This document shows positions 1-8,689 of a stretch of DNA of 64,000 bases, one piece after another (positions within the stretch are counted from its first letter, which is position 1; the number at the start of each line of letters is the position of its first letter). Source of the stretch: Gammaproteobacteria bacterium UBA5078 (GTDB lineage: Bacteria; Pseudomonadota; Gammaproteobacteria; Pseudomonadales; Pseudohongiellaceae); the NCBI GenBank assembly GCA_002416505.1, contig DIAM01000021.1, positions 573,914-637,913 on the forward strand, in the 5' to 3' direction. Below the pieces are notes generated by a model that saw only the letters and a program-made list of their open reading frames with translations, was not told the DNA's origin and made no database searches. A program made the position numbers and the translations under genes.

Positions 1-1531
1 GCGTGAGCCGAGCCGCCAAGTCTTGGCTAAGGCGTAAGACCAGATCGGCCTTGCGACCCGCATAGGCACGCACGCCATCGTAGTCGAGCTGGCTTATGGT
101 GAGTTTGGATCTTCCCTTACCCAGCAACTCGTCGAGCGACTGCGCATCGAGCCCTAGATAGTGCGCCGCGATCTTATGCAATTGGTGATCGATCGCCACC
201 GAGTTCAACACATAGGAGGCGGTGAGCGTGTCGAAACGCAGCCCGTCGAGATTGATGTCATAGTTGGCGAGCACATGGGTAATGTATTTGCTGTCGTGCG
301 CTACCTTGTGGCGGCTCGCATCTTCGAACATCGGCTTGAGTCGCCCCAACACCTCCTGGCGATCGAGCTGTTGCGGAAACTCCAGCGAATCATGCCCTAG
401 CGGAATATAGAAGGCCTGGCCGGGGCTGGCGCTAAGGGCGACGCCTATGATGACCGCATCCATATAGTGCGCACCATCGGTCTCCAGGGAGATCGCGAAA
501 TTTGCGGCGCCGCGCATCTGTTGCATGCAGGCATCGAGCGCCTCGAGACTCAGCACCCCGTCCACAACAGTCTCGACGGGCGCCCTGTCCAGGGCATTGT
601 CAGCGGCGAGATCGGCATGAGCGCCTGCCCCTTGCACCGGTGCTGTTGCGGCCCCGACGGCGCCCTTGCTCTCGACCTCTTTTATCCAGGACTTGAACTC
701 GAGCGTGCTGAACAATTCATGCAGCGCCTCCAAGTCTTCCTCGCCATGGACCAATTGTTCGATCTCGACATCGAGCAGCACGTCGCGCTTGATCGTCGCC
801 AACTCGTGCGAGAGCCATAGCTGGGCGATATTCTCCCGCAGCCTCTCGCCGATCTTGCCCGAGACTTTGTCGGCATTTTCCAGCAGCCCGTCCAGGGAGC
901 CATACTCCTGCAGCCACTTCAGCGCGGTCTTGGGACCAACGCCAGGCACCCCAGGAATATTGTCCGCCTTGTCTCCCATCAGCGCCAGATACTCCACTAT
1001 CCGTTCCGGGCCTAGGCCAAACTTCTTGCACACGCCCTCCGGATCGAGAACCTCGTTGTTCATGGTGTTGATTAGGGTGACGTGTTGGGTGACTAGCTGC
1101 GCGAGGTCTTTATCCCCCGTGGAGATTAGCGTGCGTATATTAGTCGCGTCGGCACGGGTGGCCAGTGTGCCGATCACATCGTCGGCCTCCACGCCATCGA
1201 CGACCAGGATCGGCAGGCCCATGGCCTTGATGATCGCGTGTATCGGCTCGATCTGTGAGCGCAGCTCATCGGGCATGGGCGGGCGGTGGGCCTTATAGTC
1301 GGCATAGATATCGTTGCGAAAGGTCTTGCCCTTGGCGTCGAATACCACGGCGATGCGGCTATCTGGATAGGTCTTGACCAAGCTGCGGATCATGTTGATC
1401 ACGCCCTTGATGGCGCCGGTATGTTGCTGCTTGCTGGTAATCAGCGGCGGCAAGGCATGGAAGGCCCGGAATAAATACGAGGAGCCATCGACGAGAATGA
1501 GGTCGATGTCCGGAGCGGGTTTGGTGTCCAT
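1..1531 (-). CDS. polA: DNA polymerase I, N-terminal part (cut by window edge)
   Basis: DNA polymerase I fills gaps during repair and removes RNA primers from Okazaki fragments. The gene reads leftward from an ATG at 1529-1531 and stays open to base 1, giving about 510 codons; the polymerase domain lies outside the window. The 5'-nuclease (FEN) domain occupies roughly residues 10-300: the start DGSSYLFRAFHALP, the metal-binding GVEADDVIGTLA and STGDKDLAQLV segments, and the helix-hairpin-helix GDKADNIPGVPGVGPKT are all visible. A DEDD-type 3'-5' exonuclease-like region begins near residue 330. The following leftward gene znuA ends 47 bases upstream of the start, so the two may be cotranscribed. 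The call is secure; only completeness is limited. Confidence 0.95.
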   Translation of the reverse strand, partial: MDTKPAPDIDLILVDGSSYLFRAFHALPPLITSKQQHTGAIKGVINMIRSLVKTYPDSRIAVVFDAKGKTFRNDIYADYKAHRPPMPDELRSQIEPIHAIIKAMGLPILVVDGVEADDVIGTLATRADATNIRTLISTGDKDLAQLVTQHVTLINTMNNEVLDPEGVCKKFGLGPERIVEYLALMGDKADNIPGVPGVGPKTALKWLQEYGSLDGLLENADKVSGKIGERLRENIAQLWLSHELATIKRDVLLDVEIEQLVHGEEDLEALHELFSTLEFKSWIKEVESKGAVGAATAPVQGAGAHADLAADNALDRAPVETVVDGVLSLEALDACMQQMRGAANFAISLETDGAHYMDAVIIGVALSASPGQAFYIPLGHDSLEFPQQLDRQEVLGRLKPMFEDASRHKVAHDSKYITHVLANYDINLDGLRFDTLTASYVLNSVAIDHQLHKIAAHYLGLDAQSLDELLGKGRSKLTISQLDYDGVRAYAGRKADLVLRLSQDLAARLT

Positions 1532-1577
1532 AGACTTTGTTCCTATTGCTTAGCCTGCCTATGACAGGGCGTTGCGC

Positions 1578-2477
1578 TTATTGCGGACTGAGGCACTGCT
1601 GTATCGCGCCGGCCATAGTACTGATGAGTTGTAGATAGCCCACTTTGCTCAGGGCCACGGCATCGCCGAGGGGATCGAGCATGACGCGGCGCACTGGATT
1701 ATCCTGAAACACCGTGTCGATCGTGGCCTCATTCGAATTGATGTCCTCGAATAGACAGTTCAGTGGCCGCTCGGCCAATTGGGCGCGCAGTGCGAGCAAG
1801 TGGCGTATGCCCGGCTGAATCTCGTGATCGGGCACTAGGACGAAGCGATGCGCGATGCCCACCTGCTCTTCGAAATACTGCGTCCCATTATGGAAGACGG
1901 CGAATGGCGCCTCGCGCAGCGTCGCAAACTGCTGCTGCAATGCCTCGTCTAGCTGCGCCAGTGCGGCCTCAAATTGCTGCAGGTTCGCGTCGTACTGGGT
2001 GGCATTAGCGCTATCCAGCACCACGAGCTTGGCGTGCAAGGCCCTCGCTAGCACTCGCGCATTCGCGGTACTTAACCACAGATGTGGATCGTAGTGCTCC
2101 CCGGCGGAGTGCGCATGGGCGTGCTCACTCAGATCCAGAAGCACGATGCCCGGCACGGCAGCCGCCTCGAGCAGCCGATCGCGCTGCGCCTCCTGCGCAA
2201 ACATATTCGCCAAGTAGGTTTCCAGGCCTGGGCCGACCCACAGCACGATATCGGCCTGCGTGAGATGGCTCACGTCCGATGGGCGCAGACTGAAATTGTG
2301 TGGGGATTGATTGGCTGGGATCAACAACTGCGGGGTAGACACGCCATCGGTGATGGCCGCGGCGATCAGCTGCAAGGGCTTGACGCTCGCCAAGACGGTA
2401 GCTTGGGCGTGGCTCAGCGCCGGCGAAAGCAAGAACATAAGCAGAAGGGTTTGCTTGGCGAAACGGCTAATAAACAT
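1578..2477 (-). CDS. znuA: Zinc ABC transporter periplasmic binding protein
   Basis: Captures Zn2+ in the periplasm and delivers it to the ZnuBC permease. The 299-residue product has an N-terminal hydrophobic signal peptide (about residues 8-25, with an AHA-type cleavage region), and the cluster A-I substrate-binding fold begins at ATVLASVKPLQLI. A short histidine-rich stretch near residues 118-130 (SEHAHAHSAGEHYDPH) precedes the conserved HLWLS motif, typical of ZnuA rather than manganese-binding relatives. Later histidines (FHNGTQYF, PDHEIQPG) and the EDINSNEATID segment complete the family signature. It is divergent from znuC with a Zur-like box between them. The manganese or iron branch of the family is less likely given the histidine loop and the neighbour genes. 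Confidence 0.93.
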   Translation of the reverse strand: MFISRFAKQTLLLMFLLSPALSHAQATVLASVKPLQLIAAAITDGVSTPQLLIPANQSPHNFSLRPSDVSHLTQADIVLWVGPGLETYLANMFAQEAQRDRLLEAAAVPGIVLLDLSEHAHAHSAGEHYDPHLWLSTANARVLARALHAKLVVLDSANATQYDANLQQFEAALAQLDEALQQQFATLREAPFAVFHNGTQYFEEQVGIAHRFVLVPDHEIQPGIRHLLALRAQLAERPLNCLFEDINSNEATIDTVFQDNPVRRVMLDPLGDAVALSKVGYLQLISTMAGAIQQCLSPQ

Positions 2478-2506
2478 GGGCGTATTCTAGGATCGGGCAA
2501 AGGAAA

Positions 2507-2529
2507 GTAATGCTATGATATACCACTTA
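2507..2529. promoter_or_regulatory. Zur-like operator between znuA and znuC
   Basis: The 23-base imperfect palindrome starting GTAATGCTATGATATACC matches the gammaproteobacterial Zur box (GAAATGTTATANTATAACATTTC) at about 16-17 of 23 positions. It sits 30 bases from the znuA start and about 50 from znuC, so it could control both. The match is by eye and binding is inferred. Confidence 0.7.
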
Positions 2530-2580
2530 TGAAATTCCAGTGCGCTGCACTGTAATTGCGGATTCGAAGGACACGCGCAC

Positions 2581-3333
2581 ATGGACAATCTTTGCCTAGT
2601 AAAGGCTAAAGACATCAGCATACAGTTTGGCGATCGCCAAGTGCTGCAGGAGGTCAGCCTCACCGTTAAGCAAGGCCAGGTAGTGACTCTAATCGGGCCA
2701 AATGGCGCTGGGAAGACCACCTTGGTGCGCATTATCTTGGGCCTGCTCGCCCCCCATCGCGGGAGTGTCGAAAAACCCAAAAATCTACGCATCGGCTATA
2801 TGCCCCAGAAACTGCATATCGAACCGACGATGCCCATTACTGTACGGCGCTTCTTGCAGCTCGCGCGACACACACGCAGCGCGCCTATCGATGCAATTCT
2901 CGAAGAGGTGCAGATTGGGCACCTGATGGACCACCAGCTGCGCTCGATCTCTGGCGGCGAAATGCAGAGAGTGCTCCTGGCGCGCGCACTGTCACAGACC
3001 CCTCAACTGTTAGTGTTGGACGAGCCCGCTCAGGGCGTCGACGTAGCAGGGCAGGCCGATCTGTACCAATTGATCAACGATATCCGCTCGCGGCACAACT
3101 GTGGCGTGCTGATGATCTCCCACGATCTACACCTGGTAATGGCCAAGACCGACGAGGTGATCTGCCTGAATCATCACATCTGCTGCCACGGCCACCCTGA
3201 ACAGGTGAGCATGGACCCTTCGTATCTCGCGCTGTTTGGCAAGAAAGACGCAAAGAATATCGCCGTCTATACTCACCACCATAATCATCACCACGACCTT
3301 ACCGGCGAGGTTGTCGAGCACACGCATGACTGA
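2581..3333 (+). CDS. znuC: Zinc ABC transporter ATPase
   Basis: The ATP-hydrolysing subunit of the zinc importer, on the cytoplasmic face of the ZnuB channel. The 250-residue product carries Walker A (GPNGAGKTTL, about residues 39-48), the signature SISGGEMQRVLLARAL, Walker B (LLVLDEPAQGVD) and the switch histidine (MISHDLHLVM). The C-terminus is histidine-rich (YTHHHNHHHD, then HTHD), a feature seen in ZnuC proteins and possibly a zinc sensor or buffer. A GAAGGA ribosome site lies about 10 bases before the ATG. The stop overlaps the znuB start by 8 bases. The regulator gene zur, which lies between znuA and znuC in Pseudomonas, is absent here. Confidence 0.94.
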   Translation: MDNLCLVKAKDISIQFGDRQVLQEVSLTVKQGQVVTLIGPNGAGKTTLVRIILGLLAPHRGSVEKPKNLRIGYMPQKLHIEPTMPITVRRFLQLARHTRSAPIDAILEEVQIGHLMDHQLRSISGGEMQRVLLARALSQTPQLLVLDEPAQGVDVAGQADLYQLINDIRSRHNCGVLMISHDLHLVMAKTDEVICLNHHICCHGHPEQVSMDPSYLALFGKKDAKNIAVYTHHHNHHHDLTGEVVEHTHD

Positions 3334-4126
3334 CTTTATTGTACGCGCCTTATTGGCCGGGCTATGTATCGCGATCGTCGCAGGGCCCTTGGGCGCCTTC
3401 GTAGTATGGCGTCGAATGTCTTATTTTGGCGACACACTCGCGCACTCGTCACTACTTGGGATCGCCATCGGCATACTACTCGATATCAATCTTCAACTCG
3501 CCGTGATCGGCAGCTCGGTCTTATTCGCCGCCATCCTCATTTTATTGCAGCGCAATAAAACGCTTTCCACGGACACCTTGCTAGGAATTCTTGCCCATAG
3601 CACGCTCGCCTTCGGCATGCTGATCCTATCACTCTCTAGCACCGTGCAGATTAACCTGGCCGGCTATTTGTTCGGCGATCTACTCACTATCTCCACAACC
3701 GATCTCTGGTGGATTGCGGGTTGTGCCGCGCTTGTTGCCACGCTTCTAGCCGTGTATTGGAACAGCCTACTCGCCGTAACGGTCCATGAAGAACTCGCAC
3801 GCGTGGAGGGCGTTCCAGTGGATTGGCTGCACGCGATGATGGTGCTGATGGTGGCCTTGTTGATCGCGGTATCCATGAAGATCATCGGCGTATTGCTGAT
3901 CACCTCACTGCTAATTATTCCCCCTGCGGCGGCGCGCAGGTTGGCGGAAACTCCGGAACAAATGGCCTTAGGCGCGAGTGTGGTGGGGGGGCTTGCCGTG
4001 TGTGGCGGTCTGCTCATGTCCTACTATCTGGATACGCCAGCCGGCCCTTCCATCGTGGTGGCCGCCTGCGCTTTGTTCCTGCTCTCTTATCTTGCCCCGG
4101 CGCTGCTCGGGCGCAGGGCTCAATAG
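3326..4126 (+). CDS. znuB: Zinc ABC transporter permease
   Basis: Integral membrane channel of the ZnuABC importer. I take the ATG at 3326 (protein start MTDFIVRALLAG), which gives 266 residues, the usual length; the reading frame is open further upstream but that part lies inside znuC and would encode a non-family extension. Seven or so hydrophobic helices are visible, with the ABC-3 family features RRMSYFGDTLAHSSLLG near residue 30 and LLITSLLIIPPAAAR near residue 190. It overlaps znuC by 8 bases, implying translational coupling, and its last 7 bases overlap the convergent SCO gene. Confidence 0.93.
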   Translation: MTDFIVRALLAGLCIAIVAGPLGAFVVWRRMSYFGDTLAHSSLLGIAIGILLDINLQLAVIGSSVLFAAILILLQRNKTLSTDTLLGILAHSTLAFGMLILSLSSTVQINLAGYLFGDLLTISTTDLWWIAGCAALVATLLAVYWNSLLAVTVHEELARVEGVPVDWLHAMMVLMVALLIAVSMKIIGVLLITSLLIIPPAAARRLAETPEQMALGASVVGGLAVCGGLLMSYYLDTPAGPSIVVAACALFLLSYLAPALLGRRAQ

Positions 4127-4800
4127 CCTGCGCGAATCGCTTTGTATGCGCTGCTTAGCTCATCGTCCTGAATCGCGGTATCGAAGAAGCCCTGATAGAG
4201 CCCCTCAGGATTGATGATCAAGATATTGCCACTATGATCGATTAGGTAGTCCTCACTGTCCATCGCGCCATGCCCGGCATGGGCGTCGTCTGCTGGCAAT
4301 GGCGGCGGCGTATGGGCGATGAACAACTCTTTCGCCAGCTTCGATACCTGCTCAAAGGAACCATTTAGTCCAATAAAGTCTGGGTGAAACGAGCCCATAT
4401 ACTCAGCCAGCTTCTCGGTGCTATCGCGCTGCGGATCGACGCTAACCATCACCACCTGGGTATCGAGATTGCTGCCAGAGCTCTCAAGCTCACGATAGAA
4501 CTGACTGAGCTCGGTGAGGGTCAATGGGCAAATATCGGGACAGGAGGTAAAGCCGAAGAAGAACAGGGTCCACGTGCCCTTGAGATTCGCCTCTGTAAAC
4601 GGCTGCCCTTGCTGATCGCTCAGGGCGAACGCGCTGAGGGTAACCGGCGTCTCATACACGAGCGCGCCGAGTTCGCGCAAATCCTCGGGGCTCATCGTTG
4701 CTGCGCTGTTATTGCGGGTGATGCGCAGGTAGGTCAGTAGCACTACTAACACAACGAAGGCGAGACATAGGATGACAGTCAGTTTGATATTTCGATTCAT
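4120..4800 (-). CDS. SCO1/SenC-family copper chaperone for cytochrome oxidase
   Basis: A membrane-anchored thioredoxin-fold protein that delivers copper to, or reduces, the CuA site of cytochrome oxidase subunit II. The 226-residue product has one N-terminal membrane anchor (about residues 7-26), the copper-binding CxxxC (C87 and C91 in TSCPDICPL) and the third ligand H189 in LIDHSGN, so all three SCO ligands are present. A short histidine segment (DDAHAGHG) lies around residue 173. It is followed upstream by cyoE on the same strand, as in many gammaproteobacterial oxidase loci. It likely serves one or both of the two oxidases in this window. Confidence 0.92.
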   Translation of the reverse strand: MNRNIKLTVILCLAFVVLVVLLTYLRITRNNSAATMSPEDLRELGALVYETPVTLSAFALSDQQGQPFTEANLKGTWTLFFFGFTSCPDICPLTLTELSQFYRELESSGSNLDTQVVMVSVDPQRDSTEKLAEYMGSFHPDFIGLNGSFEQVSKLAKELFIAHTPPPLPADDAHAGHGAMDSEDYLIDHSGNILIINPEGLYQGFFDTAIQDDELSSAYKAIRAGY

Positions 4801-4834
4801 GGTGTTTAGTTACGCTGCAAAAAAGGTGGATGTA

Positions 4835-5728
4835 CTACAGATAGTGATCGATCATCAATACGACGAATAACACCATCAGATACACGATGGAATAACGAAA
4901 GGTATCCATCGCGGTGGAGGGCTTCGGCTTAAACATCAGCAACAGCGACCAGCCCAAGAAGCCCAAGCCTAAGACCACGGCAGCGAGTAGATAGAGCGGC
5001 CCGCTCATGCCAGTCAAGTAGGGCAGAAGCGTGATCAAGAACATGATCACGGTGTACAGAATGATGTGGATCTTGGTGATGTGCTCGCCGTGGGTAACCG
5101 GAAGCATGGGGATGCCAGTCTTCGCGTATTCATCTTTGCGGTGTATCGCCAATGCCCAGAAGTGAGGGGGCGTCCACGCGAAAATAATCAACACTAGGAT
5201 TAATGCGCCCGGCTCTATAGTCCCGGTTACCGCTGCCCAGCCCAACAGAGGAGGCATCGCGCCGGATAGGCCGCCGATGACGATATTCTGCGGAGTTGCA
5301 CGCTTTAGATAGCCCGTGTAGATGAAGGCATAGCCGACGAATGAGGCGAGAGTTAGCCATGCACACAGGGGGTTTACTAGAAATAGCAGGATTAGCATGC
5401 CCGCGATGCCGATGGCCGCGGCAAACATCGCCGCTTGCTTGGGGTCGACACGGCCCTGTGGAATAGGGCGATTGTGGGTGCGCTTCATGAGCGAGTCGAC
5501 TTTATAGTCGATCAGGTGATTGACTACCGCACCGGAGCCCGCAACCAGGGCGATGCCGATGTTGCCGAAGATCAGGATATCGATGGGCACCATGCCGGGT
5601 ACCGCTAAGAACATGCCGACGAGCGACGTCAGAATCATCAGCATGACCACACGAGGCTTGCACATCTCGTAAAAGTCTCGCCAGCTAACCTCTTGTTTAT
5701 TAACCAGTTCTGTCACCGATTGCCTCAC
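4835..5728 (-). CDS. cyoE: Heme O synthase (protoheme IX farnesyltransferase)
   Basis: Adds a farnesyl group to heme B to make heme O, the precursor of heme A for aa3 oxidases. The 297-residue protein is a UbiA-type prenyltransferase with about eight or nine membrane helices. The first aspartate-rich motif region (NHLIDYKVDSLMKRTHNRP) and the second (RKDEYAKTGIPMLPVTHG) are both present, and the conserved NRPIPQG segment follows the first. It lies 34 bases upstream of the SCO gene. Heme A synthase (ctaA), which commonly neighbours this gene, is not found in the window. Confidence 0.95.
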   Translation of the reverse strand: MRQSVTELVNKQEVSWRDFYEMCKPRVVMLMILTSLVGMFLAVPGMVPIDILIFGNIGIALVAGSGAVVNHLIDYKVDSLMKRTHNRPIPQGRVDPKQAAMFAAAIGIAGMLILLFLVNPLCAWLTLASFVGYAFIYTGYLKRATPQNIVIGGLSGAMPPLLGWAAVTGTIEPGALILVLIIFAWTPPHFWALAIHRKDEYAKTGIPMLPVTHGEHITKIHIILYTVIMFLITLLPYLTGMSGPLYLLAAVVLGLGFLGWSLLLMFKPKPSTAMDTFRYSIVYLMVLFVVLMIDHYL

Positions 5729-6092
5729 TTCTCTAAAACACGTCGTCTCAATGCCGGGATTTTCGGAATATCCGGGTAGCGTACACCTATGGGGCCACGG
5801 ATTGTACTAAATTTCGGCTCAAGAAACCTCCCGAATATTTGCCCACCTGCGCACAGCACCCGCAGCGCTGCCTTGAAATGCCACTCATACACCCCAAACT
5901 ATGTAGTAACGCAGTCGCTTTCAATGCCCAGCCTAAAGGCCCTTACGGCTTGATTTGACGCCCTAAACCACGCTTAAAAAGATGGCGACAATCAAAATAG
6001 GAAGATGTAAAGTAAATTCAACACACGAGAACATTGTCGTTCTAAAGGCAAGCCAGCAGTATTTACATCAAATAAGAAGTAGGAGAAGTATT
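5729..6092. other. Intergenic region between divergent genes
   Basis: This 364-base gap separates leftward cyoE from a rightward unknown gene and must carry promoters for both. An in-frame extension of the rightward gene reaches back to 5982, but its residues do not look like the rest of that protein and a better ribosome site lies at 6081. I see no RNA gene, clear repeat or strong consensus promoter here. Confidence 0.5.
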
Positions 6093-6632
6093 ATGAAATG
6101 CGTTTACTACCTGTCACCTACCCTGAAAAGTACGCAACAGATTTCTGACGACCTGCATGACATTGGCGTTGATGATTGGTTTCTCCATATCGTGAGCAAG
6201 AATGAAAGCGAGCTAAGTAAAGAGAAACTACACTCCAGCAACTATATCGAAACACTGGATGTGATCCGCGATGGCCTAATAGGCGCAGCGCTTGGCTTTA
6301 CCGCCGGACTCGTAGCGGCAGGTCTGGCCTCGGTCATAGAGCCATTCGGGCCAGACATGCATTGGTTCGGCTATGTCGCCATCGTGTTTGTGCTGAGTTG
6401 TTTCGGTGCCTGGGTGGGCGGCTTAGTGGGGATTGCCAGCGAAAACAAGAAACTGGCTAATTTCCGTGCCGACATCGATGCAGGGAAATACCTGATATTG
6501 ATTTATGCTAAGAAACATCAAGAAGAGGCCATCAAGAAGATGATGGCGGCCAAGCATGCAGAGGCCGATCTCGCCGCCGTTGATGCCAACTTCTTAAACC
6601 CCTTTGCCGAGATCAAGCTCAGTAAGGCCTGA
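6093..6632 (+). CDS. Small membrane protein of unknown function
   Basis: I do not recognise a characterised function. The chosen ATG at 6093 follows a GGAG ribosome site (AGGAGAAGT) and gives 179 residues; an upstream in-frame start at 5982 is less likely. The N-terminal 55 residues are soluble with a CVYYLSPTLKSTQQISDDL beginning, then two membrane segments follow: a glycine/alanine-rich helix (about residues 67-88, GLIGAALGFTAGLVAAGLA) and a second near 98-120 ending in GGLVG. The C-terminal third is charged, with a lysine-rich helix. The overall shape (short ferredoxin-like start, glycine-zipper helix pair, charged tail) is shared with small stress-associated membrane proteins. It is monocistronic, ending in a strong terminator. 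Confidence 0.75.
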   Translation: MKCVYYLSPTLKSTQQISDDLHDIGVDDWFLHIVSKNESELSKEKLHSSNYIETLDVIRDGLIGAALGFTAGLVAAGLASVIEPFGPDMHWFGYVAIVFVLSCFGAWVGGLVGIASENKKLANFRADIDAGKYLILIYAKKHQEEAIKKMMAAKHAEADLAAVDANFLNPFAEIKLSKA

Positions 6633-6690
6633 TTTTAGCACTGCGTGAGTCGAACTCCTTAAAAGATATTCCAAGTCGACTACAGCCCTA

Positions 6691-6733
6691 GGCTCAGTCA
6701 AAGGACATAAACCTCCTTTACTGAGCCTTTTTT
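6691..6733 (+). terminator. Rho-independent terminator after the unknown membrane protein
   Basis: An inverted repeat pairs GGCTCAGTcAAAGGA (6691-6704) with TCCTTTACTGAGCC (6714-6727), one bulged base, and is followed by a run of six T. It ends transcription of the preceding gene and isolates the oxidase operon. Confidence 0.88.
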
Positions 6734-7226
6734 ATGGGCATCCGTAGCAGCTATGTTATGGGCCTAACGCCCAGATAAAACAGCTTGCGGACATTTTGAC
6801 AATAATATACGATCAAAAATGTTGAATATTTCGCTAATCGATCTATTTAACTTCGACGATTTATGTATGACGTTGAGTACCCATCCGTTAATAATAATAA
6901 AGGAGGGAACGACGTTGTGAACGCGATTTTTCGTACCGTTCGTAGTCAACTGCGTGACTTTAGTCCAAGCAAACATCACCAATACTGGAATTTTGCTGGC
7001 AGTATCGCTATTAGATTGTTGGACCGTCCTCAAGGACGGGACTAGCAATGACTCTCTTATTCTCTAATTCCCGGAACCCTTATCTCCGGTCATTATCGGC
7101 GTCAACCGACGCCCGCCCCAGTATTGCCTCTCAATACTGCGTACTTCCTATTGCGCCCGAAATATCCGCACAGTCCTCCCAACTGTCGCCCGTCATGTAC
7201 CCATTTTTCACAAGGATTAACAGCGT
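6734..7226. other. Long leader region upstream of the first oxidase operon
   Basis: This stretch of nearly 500 bases has no convincing gene; short open frames at 6863-7045 and 7048-7236 lack ribosome sites and family-like content. It is AT-rich between about 6780 and 6900, where a TTGACA (about 6795-6800) could be a promoter element, though I see no well-spaced -10 partner. A perfect short dyad lies at 7024-7039. The region presumably carries the promoter and control sites for the oxidase operon starting at 7227. Confidence 0.5.
7024..7039. promoter_or_regulatory. Perfect 7+2+7 dyad, candidate operator
   Basis: CCGTCCT and AGGACGG are exact reverse complements separated by two bases. The spacer is too short for a stable RNA hairpin, so a dimeric DNA-binding regulator is the more natural reading. 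It lies about 190 bases before the oxidase subunit II start. Confidence 0.4.
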
Positions 7227-8585
7227 ATGGCTATAGCAGTTGCTTTGGTTCTATTGGTCGTTGGCTCGGTCGTGTTTCACCTCATAAGTCCTTGGTGGTT
7301 CACTCCTATCGCGTCCAACTGGGGGAGCATCGACTTCACCATCAATCTCACCTTCTGGGTAACCGGTGCCGTATTCGTCCTGGTTAACCTGTTCATGGCG
7401 TATTGCGTCTACCGGTTCCGCCACAAAGCGGGCCACAAGGCCGTATACGAGCCAGAGAACCATAAGCTCGAAGTCGGCTTATCGGTCGTCACCGCCCTAG
7501 GCGTTATCGCGATGCTCGCACCAGGCTTGTTTGTCTGGGCGCAGTTCGTGACCCCCCCGGACGAGGCGACGGAATACGAAGTCGTGGGCCAACAGTGGCA
7601 GTGGAGCTTCCGCTACCCAGGCAACGACGGGCAGCTGGGCACAGTGGACACACGCTTTGTCAGCGAGTCGAACCCATTCGGAATCAATCCAGATGATCCC
7701 AACGGACAAGACGACATCCTCGTGAAAGACCCAGAGATGTACTTGCCGGTGGGTAAGCCTGTTAAGGCCTTGCTCCGCTCCAAGGACGTATTGCACAACT
7801 ACACCGTCCCTCAGTTCCGCGTGAAGATGGACATGGTGCCAGGCATGGTGACCTATTTATGGTTCACGCCAACCGAGGTGGGCAGATACGACATCTTGTG
7901 TGAGGAGCTCTGCGGCATCGGCCACCACGTAATGCGCGGTCGTATCGTGATAGCAGAGCAGGCCGACTATGATACTTGGCTTAGCAATCAGACCACATTC
8001 GCTCAACTCAACGCACGCGCAGATGCCACTCCCGCCGCGGGCCAGGCACAGTACGCCGTTTGTGCGAGCTGCCACGGCCAACAGGCTGAGGGCAATCCCG
8101 CGCTGAACGCTCCACGACTGAACGGACTGCAGACTTGGTATCTCGAGCGTCAACTTAAGTATTACCAACTAGGTATACGTGGCGCTCATCCGGAAGACCT
8201 CTATGGTCGTCAGATGGCACCAATGGCTGGAATGCTCAATAGCGACGAGGCTATTCGCAACATGGCCTCGTACATCAGCCAACTAGCTGTGACGGATGCA
8301 CCCGATACCATTAGTGGTGACAGCGCTCGCGGCATGGCCATCTACAACTCAAACTGCGCCGCCTGCCATGGCAACGACGGCACGGGTAGCTGGGCAACCG
8401 ATGCTCCTCACATAGCGGGGATGAGTGACTGGTATGTCGCGACGCAGCTTGCGAATTTCAAGGCGAAGATTCGTGGCGCCCATACTGACGACGATTACGG
8501 CGAGCAAATGGTTTCATTTGCGACCGCAATGCGCAACGAGCAGCAAATGCATGATGTGATCGCCTATTTGAATTCATTGCAGTAA
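7227..8585 (+). CDS. coxB: Cytochrome c oxidase subunit II with two fused cytochrome c domains
   Basis: Subunit II takes electrons into the oxidase through the CuA centre. The 452-residue product has two N-terminal membrane helices (about residues 1-20 and 38-60, with a further hydrophobic stretch near 90-108), then a cupredoxin domain with CuA ligands C225, C229 and H233 in CEELCGIGHH. Two class I cytochrome c domains are fused behind it, with heme-binding CASCH (C279, C282, H283) and CAACH (C377, C380, H381). This makes it a caa3-like enzyme with two c hemes, which may accept electrons directly from quinol:cytochrome c steps without a soluble carrier. An AGGA ribosome site precedes the ATG. 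It is the first gene of a five-gene rightward operon. Confidence 0.93.
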   Translation: MAIAVALVLLVVGSVVFHLISPWWFTPIASNWGSIDFTINLTFWVTGAVFVLVNLFMAYCVYRFRHKAGHKAVYEPENHKLEVGLSVVTALGVIAMLAPGLFVWAQFVTPPDEATEYEVVGQQWQWSFRYPGNDGQLGTVDTRFVSESNPFGINPDDPNGQDDILVKDPEMYLPVGKPVKALLRSKDVLHNYTVPQFRVKMDMVPGMVTYLWFTPTEVGRYDILCEELCGIGHHVMRGRIVIAEQADYDTWLSNQTTFAQLNARADATPAAGQAQYAVCASCHGQQAEGNPALNAPRLNGLQTWYLERQLKYYQLGIRGAHPEDLYGRQMAPMAGMLNSDEAIRNMASYISQLAVTDAPDTISGDSARGMAIYNSNCAACHGNDGTGSWATDAPHIAGMSDWYVATQLANFKAKIRGAHTDDDYGEQMVSFATAMRNEQQMHDVIAYLNSLQ

Positions 8586-8675
8586 AGAACCATACGAAGC
8601 AACGCTCGACCGTTAAAAAAAAATAGCACGCACGGAGGTTGCCACCCACTCCGTGCGAACTGCAGCAAGCGAGTC

Positions 8676-8681
8676 AGGAGG
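8676..8681 (+). promoter_or_regulatory. Ribosome binding site deciding the coxA start
   Basis: A perfect AGGAGG lies 8 bases before the ATG at 8690. It rules out the in-frame upstream start at 8639, which would add 17 unlikely residues. Confidence 0.85.
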
Positions 8682-8689
8682 AATTATTA

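Noticed and set aside
161..1474. Several rightward open frames over the first 1.5 kb
   Set aside because: They are shadows of the leftward polA frame, which has clear FEN-domain motifs throughout.
6863..7236. Two short rightward frames before the first oxidase operon
   Set aside because: No ribosome sites and low-complexity residues; the region reads as a control region.
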